From the NCBI GenBank assembly GCA_017959645.1, contig JAGDAE010000026.1:1-11582 (forward strand): a stretch of DNA of 11,582 bases, given 5' to 3'. The number at the start of each line of letters is the position of its first letter. The stretch's first letter is position 1. This document shows, in pieces, positions 6,177 to 11,582 of the stretch. The notes below the pieces were generated by a model. It worked only from the letters and a program-made list of their open reading frames with translations, ran no database searches and was not told the DNA's origin. This DNA comes from Kiritimatiellia bacterium (GTDB lineage: Bacteria > Verrucomicrobiota > Kiritimatiellia > RFP12 > UBA1067). The position numbers and the translations under genes are program-made.

Positions 6177-8321
6177 TCACTTCCTGACTACCGCCATGGC
6201 CCTTCCGTGCCACGTGCGGCGGACCTTGGAGGTCGCGACTTCGTTGTCGAGCATGTTGGCCGAGACGGTCGCGATCACGTCGCCCTCGAACGTGACGTAC
6301 ACTTCGGCGTCGGGGCACAGGGTTCCGTCCTTGTCGACCACCTCAGCAACGACCCATTCGAGATCGCCGATTCGCTCGCTCGTGTAGCGTATCGACGCCA
6401 TCGCGCCGGCCGTCTTGAGCACGCAAGTCTCGACGACGTTGCCGGCCTCGTCGAGCGCCTCGGCCTTGAGTTCGCCGGGTTCGTACGGAAGCGTGAACTG
6501 GGCAGTCCACGCGGTTGACTCGTCGACCCGCTTCTCCTCGACGGTCCTTCCGTTTAGCACCAGCCGCACGGACGGCTTGCGCGTATAGACGTCGGCGACT
6601 ATCGGTTTGCCTTCCCAGCCGTGGAAAGTCCAGCTCTCCCACGCGATGTACGGCGCCCACAGCGAAAGATTGAGCTTGCCCTTCCATCCGTCCGGCTCGC
6701 GGACCGCGAGATAGGTCGGCGCGTTCTCGTTCCACAGCGTCTCGCGAAGATGCGAAATCGGCTTTCTCCACCCGGTTATGTCGATGTCGCCGCAGTACCC
6801 CCCGTGCCACGGAAAACGCTTGCCGACCCAGTGGTCGCCGATCTCCTCGACCCCCTCGTAGCCCCAGCGCCCGATCGTCGCCTCGCCGAGATAGTCGATG
6901 CCGGTCCAGACGAATTCGCCGAACATGAACGGATTGTCGCGGCAAAGGCGCCACATTTCGACGAGCCGTATCGGATACGTCTCGGTCATGACCATGCAGC
7001 GGTCGGGGAAGCGCTCGCGGTCGGTCGCCACTTCCGAATCCATGTAGTTGTAGCCGACGATGTCGAGCTTGGACGCGAGATTGTCCTGCGCCTGCCATTC
7101 AGGCGTTCCGCCCCACGAACAGAGCGCCGAGGTGACCGGCATGCCAGGAACCATCTCGTGGCATACGGCCGCCATCTTCCCGGCCTGTTCAGCCGCCCAC
7201 GGGCTGGTGCGCTCCATGACTTCGTTGCCGATCGACCACATCACGATCGACGGATGGTTCCGGTCGCGCGCGATAATCGTCCTCAGGTAGAATTCCCACT
7301 CGTCTGCGAACGTGGAGCCGTAGTCGAACGGATTCTTCTCCGCCTTCCAGCCGTCGAACATGTCGTCCATGACAAGAATGCCCTCCTCGTCGCACGCGTC
7401 GAGAAACGCGCTAGAGACCGGGTTGTGGCTGGTTCTGACCGCGTTGAACCCGCCCGCCTTGAGCTGGCGAACCTTGCGTATCTCCGCCTCGTCGTGCGAT
7501 GCCGCGCCGAGCGGGCCGTGGTCGTGGTGGACGCACGCGCCGTGGAGTATGACCGGCTTGCCGTTGAGCATGAAGCCGTCCTTGCTCCACTCCACCTTGC
7601 GAATGCCGTAGCGCAGCTTCTCGCCGTGGAAGTCGACCGTGTAGAGATGCGGATTCTCCGGCGACCAGAGCTGCGGCTTTTCGACCGCAAAGCGCATAGT
7701 CTCCTCTCTCGACGTCTTTTCGAGCGTATTGGTGACGATTCCGGTAACGATCACGTCCGCCCTCTCTTCGCTGACGTTCTCGCAGCGCACGAACGCCGTA
7801 TCCGGCACGACGTATTCGGTTCCTCGGCGCTCGAACCAGACGTTGCGGAAGATTCCCGACCCCGAATACCAGCGGCAGTTGGACTGCTTCGAATTGTCGA
7901 CCTCGACGCGAAGGACGTTGCGTCCGGCGCGAAGGCGCCCTGTCAGATCGACACGGAACCAGAGATACCCGTAGCTGGGGCTTCTCGCGATCTGCTCGCC
8001 ATTGAGATACACCGTCGCATCGCGGTACACGCCCTCGAAGTAGAGCGAAATGTTGCCGGCGATGTCTTTTTCGCCCGCCACTCCCTCGAGAACGTACTCG
8101 CCCTTCCCGCACCGGTAGAATCCGCCGCCCGAACTCGACGGCGCCTCGGCGTACGGGGCGTATTCGACCGACCAGTCGTGGGGAACCGTAACCTCCCTGA
8201 ACTCGCTCTCCCCGTCAAGGCGGAACTTCCACCCCTTGTCGAGTCGGATTCTCTCGGTTTCGGCGAACGCGCCGGCGCAAGCCAGCGCCGTCGCGACAAC
8301 AATGGTTTTTGCGGTTTTCAT
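6177..8321 (-). CDS. Secreted glycoside hydrolase family 2 (beta-galactosidase-like)
   Basis: 714 residues with a signal peptide (MKTAKTIVVATALACAGAFA). The order is a GH2 sugar-binding jelly roll (about 25-165, with VPHDW, YFEGVYRDATVYLNG and WYSGSGIFRNVW), a short Ig-like sandwich (about 175-235, PQLWSPENPHLY), a TIM barrel (about 240-540) and a C-terminal Ig-like domain (about 545-714). In the barrel, RTSHNP (296-301), the acid/base in WSIGNE (E367) and the likely nucleophile in MVMTETYP (E447) are visible. It probably removes beta-galactosyl or similar residues from glycans; glucuronidase or mannosidase activity cannot be excluded. The sandwich domain is compact compared with most relatives. 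The gene begins 9 bp after the pseudouridine synthase stop, behind its own extended -10 box, and runs into the SGNH gene after 10 bp. Confidence 0.93.
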   Translation of the reverse strand: MKTAKTIVVATALACAGAFAETERIRLDKGWKFRLDGESEFREVTVPHDWSVEYAPYAEAPSSSGGGFYRCGKGEYVLEGVAGEKDIAGNISLYFEGVYRDATVYLNGEQIARSPSYGYLWFRVDLTGRLRAGRNVLRVEVDNSKQSNCRWYSGSGIFRNVWFERRGTEYVVPDTAFVRCENVSEERADVIVTGIVTNTLEKTSREETMRFAVEKPQLWSPENPHLYTVDFHGEKLRYGIRKVEWSKDGFMLNGKPVILHGACVHHDHGPLGAASHDEAEIRKVRQLKAGGFNAVRTSHNPVSSAFLDACDEEGILVMDDMFDGWKAEKNPFDYGSTFADEWEFYLRTIIARDRNHPSIVMWSIGNEVMERTSPWAAEQAGKMAAVCHEMVPGMPVTSALCSWGGTPEWQAQDNLASKLDIVGYNYMDSEVATDRERFPDRCMVMTETYPIRLVEMWRLCRDNPFMFGEFVWTGIDYLGEATIGRWGYEGVEEIGDHWVGKRFPWHGGYCGDIDITGWRKPISHLRETLWNENAPTYLAVREPDGWKGKLNLSLWAPYIAWESWTFHGWEGKPIVADVYTRKPSVRLVLNGRTVEEKRVDESTAWTAQFTLPYEPGELKAEALDEAGNVVETCVLKTAGAMASIRYTSERIGDLEWVVAEVVDKDGTLCPDAEVYVTFEGDVIATVSANMLDNEVATSKVRRTWHGRAMAVVRK

Positions 8322-8329
8322 ATCTTTCT

Positions 8330-8338
8330 ATTATATCA
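8330..8338 (-). promoter_or_regulatory. Extended -10 promoter of the GH2 gene
   Basis: Minus-strand TGATATAAT; the TATAAT (8335-8330) ends 8 nt before the GH2 ATG at 8321. The TAA stop of the upstream pseudouridine synthase (8333-8331) lies inside the hexamer, so the promoter is built into that gene's end. The sequence from about 8348 down to 8330 is nearly the same as the promoter of the RHS fragment at 11490-11473. Confidence 0.75.
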
Positions 8339-9077
8339 TATTTCCCGGCCTCGCGTCTCGCGATTCCGTCAACATCCCGATTTCCGCCGGCGTCAGATCG
8401 CGCCACTCTCCGCTCTTGAGCCGCGCGTCCAGCCGCAGCCCGCCGATCGCCACGCGCTTCAGGGACAGGACGACCAGATGCGCCGCCGAGCACATGTAGC
8501 GTATCTGGCGCTTGCGGCCTTCGCGCAGCCGGAACTCCAGCGTCGCCGTATTGTCTGCGCGCGTCTCGAGCACCTTTACCGGAACCGGACGCACCGTATA
8601 GCCGTCAGGCATCGTCACCGGTCCGCGAAGCGTCGCGAGCTTTTCCGCGCTCCAGCGTCCGGCTACCCGGACGACATACGTCTTCTCGTGCCCATAGCGC
8701 GGATGGGTAAGCCTGAGCGTGAGATCGCCGTCGTTGGACATCAGCAGCAGCCCTTCGCTGTCCTTGTCGAGCCGGCCGACCGGCACGAGCCGCTCGGGGG
8801 TCTTGACGATGTCCGCGACCGTGCGCCCGCCAAAAGGATCCGACATCGACGACAGCGTGCCGGCAGGTTTGTAGAGCATGATCGTGCGCTTCGCCTCGCG
8901 CTGCCGGATAGCCTTGCCGTCGACGCGGATTTCGGCCGCTCCGGCGTCGAACCGCGCGCCGGGTTCGCGCACGGCCAGCCCGTCGACCGTAACGCGTCCG
9001 GACTCGATTATCGCCGCCGCGCCGCGTCTGGACGCGACCCCGGCGTGCGAAAGGATATTCTGCAGTCTGTCGGTCAT
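8331..9077 (-). CDS. RsuA/RluB-family rRNA pseudouridine synthase
   Basis: 248 residues. An N-terminal S4 RNA-binding domain (about 3-50: RLQNILSHAGVASRRGAAAI) is followed by the catalytic domain with LYKPAGTLSSMSDP and the motif VGRLDKDSEGLLLMSNDG, in which D104 is the catalytic aspartate. Later family blocks are HPRYGHEKTYVVRV and EFRLREGRKRQIRYM. Relatives isomerise single uridines in 23S (RluB, RluE, RluF) or 16S (RsuA) rRNA; the overall look is RluB-like, but the target base cannot be decided. I chose the ATG at 9077 because it starts MTDRLQNIL directly behind a promoter; an upstream ATG at 9134 would translate the promoter. First gene of the minus-strand run that ends with rph. Confidence 0.93.
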   Translation of the reverse strand: MTDRLQNILSHAGVASRRGAAAIIESGRVTVDGLAVREPGARFDAGAAEIRVDGKAIRQREAKRTIMLYKPAGTLSSMSDPFGGRTVADIVKTPERLVPVGRLDKDSEGLLLMSNDGDLTLRLTHPRYGHEKTYVVRVAGRWSAEKLATLRGPVTMPDGYTVRPVPVKVLETRADNTATLEFRLREGRKRQIRYMCSAAHLVVLSLKRVAIGGLRLDARLKSGEWRDLTPAEIGMLTESRDARPGNMI

Positions 9078-9083
9078 GCGCGT

Positions 9084-9092
9084 ATTATACCA
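9084..9092 (-). promoter_or_regulatory. Extended -10 promoter of the pseudouridine synthase gene
   Basis: Minus-strand TGGTATAAT; the hexamer (9089-9084) ends 6 nt before the ATG at 9077. This is the same arrangement and the same nine bases as at the HAD gene. The upstream part GTGAAAATA resembles the CGGGAAATA before the GH2 box. Confidence 0.75.
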
Positions 9093-9318
9093 TATTTTCA
9101 CCCGAGTGGGGCAACCTTTCGCCTCTATAAACACTCACTCGTGTAGGCGGCAATAGACAAGAGCGGTTTTGGGCCCGGAAGGTCAAATGGCAATCGAGAC
9201 GGACGCCCCCTTGGATTCCCTGTGGCACGATGCTTTCTCATGCCATCCTCTCTTCTTAACCGTTTGCTCTCGAAGGAACCGTCATCCCCATCCGCAGTCC
9301 TCTCGCTTTTGCGCCCAA

Positions 9319-9408
9319 GTCTCAAAATAGCCCTCCACAGGTCTCCTTAATCCCGCATTAGGGTCTCATAATAGCCCCCATCCTGGTGTCATAATAGCCC
9401 CTATCTGG
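9319..9408. repeat. Four-unit 22-23 bp tandem repeat, IS21-like terminal repeats
   Basis: Four head-to-tail units begin GTCTC or GTGTC at 9319, 9341, 9363 and 9386. Units 1, 3 and 4 share TC-A-(A/T)-AATAGCCC and end in CAG, CTG or TGG; unit 2 (GTCTCCTTAATCCCGCATTAGG) has diverged. Consensus on the plus strand: GTCTCATAATAGCCCCcatcctG. On the other strand this is GGGGCTATTATGAGAC, in the style of the multiple transposase-binding repeats near the ends of IS21-family elements (GGGtCAatTTTGAaAC type). No istA or istB gene remains nearby, so it would be a solo end or relic. The repeat is certain; the IS21 link is an inference. Confidence 0.6.
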
Positions 9409-9540
9409 AACCTCGCCTCGCACCGTTCTCATTTCATGACACCGCATATCATATTTCCCGCCAGAGCGGGGACAGCATTCCAAACACAACCTATTCCCTG
9501 TGAAGTCCAGAATAAAATGCACCTTCCTTACCATGACTGT

Positions 9541-9669
9541 CCATGCCGAGGTGTTTCGCCCGCCGCCATGGAGGACGTGCAAGCCGTTTGGAATGCCGAT
9601 ACCCGCCTTTCGGCTTTTCGTTGCTTCCATGCCGCGGTTTCGATCCTTGCATACCGAGGTTTTCACGCC
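9541..9669. repeat. Three copies of a CCATGCCGMGG-type motif
   Basis: CCATGCCGAGGTGTTTCGCC (9541-9560), CCATGCCGCGGTTTCG (9627-9642) and GCATACCGAGGTTTTCACGCC (9649-9669) are clearly related. Copies 2 and 3 begin 22 bp apart and copy 1 is 86 bp away. No reading frame explains the repeat. It may be part of a larger dispersed intergenic repeat of this genome. Confidence 0.5.
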
Positions 9670-9844
9670 TCCCCGGCGGTCTTCCCCAAAGACCGGACAA
9701 CGACGTCTTCAAATCCGGCGCGCGACAGGGGCAAAATCTCTTATATGCATAATGAAAGAGATTTTCTGGAACTACTGCAAATTGTAGAGCTTAAAACGAC
9801 CGCCGGCTATCTGGTGCACATCCCACTTGACGAATCAGGTAGCG

Positions 9845-10987
9845 TTATTCCTCGTTTACGATACAGTGGCAGCGAGGATAACTGGAACAACCCCAGAAGT
9901 CGCCACAACCATCTTTGCGGCGACGGGAAACCATCACCGACCCGCAGACCGGACACAGTGGATTCCCATTCGGAGCGAACTTCTTGCACTCCGAGATGCC
10001 GAATTTGGCATGTTTCATCCTGAGATTCGCCACGTGTTTGCTCCGCTGCCTATCGGATACGCTCGCGTCCCAGTCGCGGAGCGTGGAGACGATTTCGTCG
10101 ATTTGGCTATCTTTTATCGCTTGGATCTGAAAGCTTTTGATGTAGCTGGCTACACCGCTGAAATGGCGCACTTCGGCCGGAATCTCCGTCTTGAACTTCA
10201 CGTCGTCCGAGAACGCGATCACCGCCTTCATCGCACTCCTCGGAATTCCGACCTGTTCTTCCAGCGCGCAAAGGTGCTTGTAATTTTGATGGAGGGGATT
10301 CTGGAAGACATGCTTGACGCTGCGCCCTCTCCGCCCGGACAACGATTGCGTCCACACCTTCGAATCCCTGACCCCGAAAATCCATCCTTTGTAGTTTTTG
10401 GTCTCGACCACGAACACACCGAATTTTGAAACCACGATGTGATCGATTTGGGTCGTAGTCCCGTCATTAAGCGGAAGGTACACATTATCGACGATCTGGT
10501 AGTTGAAATCACCGAGTTCGGCGGCCAGCAAACGTGACAACCTAATTTCCCCGGCACGTCCAATCTCCTCGGCGGCGTCGCGGGGACCCGACCACGCTTT
10601 GATGTCGACATCAAAACGCCCAGCAGAAGCGGCGTAGCCGCAATATCGCGGACGCACTGCGGATTCACTGCCGTTGTCGACCACTCCTCCGCCCCAGCCA
10701 GACGACGCACTTTCGGAGGAGCCCGATCGCGGCACGGGAACACCTCTGTGCGAAAGCGGTGGAATCGTCCTGCGTTTCCCGGAAAAACGCCAACGCAAGA
10801 ATAACACGCCCAGCGTCACAACGATGCATCCAATGACGACGTCGCAAATCACCTTGATCACCTTGAAGATATTGACCCAGTCTATGAACTTTCCCGCCGT
10901 AGAGCAGTAAATCGCTCCTATGACGAACAGGATAAAAATCAGGCGAGCGACTTCATAATCGGTCTTGCGTCTATTTCTTCTTGCCAA
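9845..10987 (-). CDS. Membrane-anchored NERD-domain nuclease with C4 zinc finger
   Basis: 380 residues. Two hydrophobic helices (about 13-31 and 46-65) are followed by a basic and Ser/Gly-rich linker (66-135). Then comes a NERD domain, a restriction-endonuclease-like fold: GRAGEIRL (E147), VDNVYLPLNDGTTTQIDHIV (D182) and VFVVETKNYKGWIFG (E195, K197), the D...ExK active site. FQNPLHQNYKHLCAL is another typical block. The C-terminus is a topoisomerase-type C4 finger: CPVC (345, 348), FWGCSSYPRC (367, 373). This order is known for free-standing NERD proteins, which often lie in accessory DNA; a DNA-processing or defence role is likely but unproven. The start is TTG at 10987, with AAGGA 8 nt upstream and no better start in frame before the TAA at 11041-11039. 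It lies 37 bp after the RHS fragment and may share its promoter. Confidence 0.88.
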   Translation of the reverse strand: MARRNRRKTDYEVARLIFILFVIGAIYCSTAGKFIDWVNIFKVIKVICDVVIGCIVVTLGVLFLRWRFSGKRRTIPPLSHRGVPVPRSGSSESASSGWGGGVVDNGSESAVRPRYCGYAASAGRFDVDIKAWSGPRDAAEEIGRAGEIRLSRLLAAELGDFNYQIVDNVYLPLNDGTTTQIDHIVVSKFGVFVVETKNYKGWIFGVRDSKVWTQSLSGRRGRSVKHVFQNPLHQNYKHLCALEEQVGIPRSAMKAVIAFSDDVKFKTEIPAEVRHFSGVASYIKSFQIQAIKDSQIDEIVSTLRDWDASVSDRQRSKHVANLRMKHAKFGISECKKFAPNGNPLCPVCGSVMVSRRRKDGCGDFWGCSSYPRCHCIVNEE

Positions 10988-11024
10988 TCGGTATTTCCTT
11001 ACGTCAACATCGTTGAAAGTGAAT

Positions 11025-11465
11025 TTACAGACAATAGTTTACACTATCTTCCTCAGACATATCCCTGCAACACCATCTCCCAAACAAAGGCCTATAGTGA
11101 CGATAATTGTAGTACACAAGAGATGTATCATTCTCGGCATATTCGCTCGAGAAGCGCCAAGGGTTAGCCGAAGCAATTTCGCCTTGCATGATACGTACCA
11201 CGCCAAACGGTGCGTATTCGTAATGTGCGCAAATCTCTTCATCAACCAACGAAACCAATTCCGAGACATTTTTGTTGCCGTCGTGGGTATACAACATCGG
11301 CGATACCGCACATACTCGTTCACTTTCGCGAACTGTTGCCGCAAACACGGATGCTCGCGCACGGAACATTGCCCGCCCCTTTTCGTCGATATAAAGCGAA
11401 CGGTTCGCCGTCCGCGCCGGTCGCCGGCGCGATTTGAAGAGCGGCTGTGTCGTTCCCCGTTTCAC
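11025..11465 (-). CDS. Orphan RHS/YD-repeat core fragment
   Basis: 146 residues. Residues about 58-146 match the end of an RHS-repeat core: YTHDGNKNVSELV (59-71), HYEYAPFG (81-88), NPWRFSSEYAEND (101-113), YYNYRHYRPLFGRW (118-131) and CRD (133-135). In full proteins this core closes a cocoon of more than a thousand residues and is followed by a variable toxin. Here there is no barrel upstream, the invariant RDP is RDM, the glycines that follow are missing and a stop comes right after VNYCL. Residues 1-57 are basic and resemble nothing I know. It starts with GTG at 11465, 7 nt after an extended -10 box, so it is still set up to be expressed. It is either a decayed relic or a short expressed module; I lean to relic. 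Confidence 0.7.
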   Translation of the reverse strand: MKRGTTQPLFKSRRRPARTANRSLYIDEKGRAMFRARASVFAATVRESERVCAVSPMLYTHDGNKNVSELVSLVDEEICAHYEYAPFGVVRIMQGEIASANPWRFSSEYAENDTSLVYYNYRHYRPLFGRWCCRDMSEEDSVNYCL

Positions 11466-11472
11466 GTCCGGT

Positions 11473-11481
11473 ATTATATCA
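11473..11481 (-). promoter_or_regulatory. Extended -10 promoter of the RHS fragment
   Basis: Minus-strand TGATATAAT; the hexamer (11478-11473) ends 7 nt before the GTG at 11465. The upstream stretch CCGGGAATATGATATAAT matches the GH2 promoter apart from one missing A. The remaining sequence to the window edge (11482-11582) holds no recognisable gene; it contains CATCCCGATG twice, 23 bp apart (11543 and 11566). Confidence 0.7.
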
Positions 11482-11582
11482 TATTCCCGGCAGCCTGTGT
11501 CGCCGAATTGAAAAAATCGTGCGTCGCCTCAAACCCGAAAGACATCCCGATGCAGGCATATCCTCCATCCCGATGACCACCC

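Larger units (their letters stand above)
9078..9844 (-). other. 767-bp repeat-bearing intergenic region
   Basis: I see no convincing gene here. Short open frames exist on both strands (for example 9125-9325 and 9358-9666, minus strand), but they match nothing I recognise and lack start signals. The region holds the pseudouridine synthase promoter at its left end, a four-unit tandem array (9319-9408), a third copy of the promoter-like CGGGAAATATGATAT (minus strand, 9460-9446), a small perfect hairpin CCCGC-CAGA-GCGGG (9457-9470) and three CCATGCCGMGG-type repeats (9541-9669). It is clearly richer in A/T and less protein-like than the DNA to its left. No tRNA is evident. Confidence 0.6.

Noticed and set aside
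6621..9146. 841-residue open frame on the plus strand opposite GH2 and the pseudouridine synthase
   Set aside because: It is antisense to two clear genes, rich in Arg/Ala/Val with no domain; long open antisense frames are expected with GC-rich third positions.
9125..9325. 66-residue minus-strand frame beside the tandem array
   Set aside because: Considered as an IstA N-terminus next to IS ends, but it shows no helix-turn-helix or other IstA feature.
9319..9408. Short CRISPR array
   Set aside because: The units abut with no spacers, are only 22-23 bp and differ from each other; no cas gene is present.
9457..9470. Hairpin CCCGC-CAGA-GCGGG as a terminator
   Set aside because: The stem is only 5 bp and no T tract follows on either strand.
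9436..10023. 195-residue plus-strand frame covering the repeats and the end of the NERD gene
   Set aside because: It runs through repeats and antisense through the NERD zinc finger; composition is not protein-like and no start signal is seen.

Overview
The window is about 11.6 kb of a GC-rich bacterial chromosome. It starts inside gdhA and ends just upstream of a small RHS-core gene. The exported GH2 and SGNH hydrolases, the style of the RHS core at 11025-11465 (YTHDGNKNVSE, HYEYAPFG, NPWRFSSEYAE) and the GC-rich codon use suggest a gut-type member of the PVC group, most likely Kiritimatiellota or Lentisphaerota. That placement is an inference; the window has no rRNA or other phylogenetic anchor gene.

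Layout. (1) 1-916, plus strand: 3' two thirds of NADP-type glutamate dehydrogenase, closed by a strong hairpin terminator (950-989). (2) 966-2824, minus strand: a two-gene operon of a HAD phosphatase and a U32-family Fe-S protein, joined by a 4-bp GTGA overlap. (3) 2862-4016, plus strand: DNA polymerase IV (dinB), divergent from the HAD gene across 37 bp and overlapping rph tail-to-tail by 11 bp. (4) 9077-4006, minus strand: a compact run of RsuA/RluB-type pseudouridine synthase, secreted GH2 beta-galactosidase-like enzyme, secreted double-domain SGNH hydrolase and RNase PH. It mixes RNA-maturation genes with a polysaccharide-degrading pair. (5) 9078-9844: a 767-bp stretch without a convincing gene but with repeats, namely a four-unit 22-23 bp tandem array resembling an IS21-type terminal repeat, three copies of a CCATGCCGMGG motif and a promoter-like sequence. 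(6) 11465-9845, minus strand: an orphan, decayed RHS core fragment followed 37 bp later by a membrane-anchored NERD nuclease with a topoisomerase-type zinc finger. From about 9.1 kb onward the DNA is visibly richer in A/T, and it looks like an accessory insertion.

The most striking signal is regulatory. All five genes that begin a transcription unit (dinB, HAD, pseudouridine synthase, GH2, RHS fragment) have an extended -10 box TGn-TATA(A/C)T ending only 6-8 nt before the start codon. Transcription would then begin at or next to the start codon, giving leaderless mRNAs. Genes inside operons or without such a box instead use stop/start overlap (U32) or Shine-Dalgarno-like sequences (SGNH, NERD). 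Part of the promoter sequence is nearly identical between the GH2 and RHS genes, with a third copy in the repeat-rich gap.
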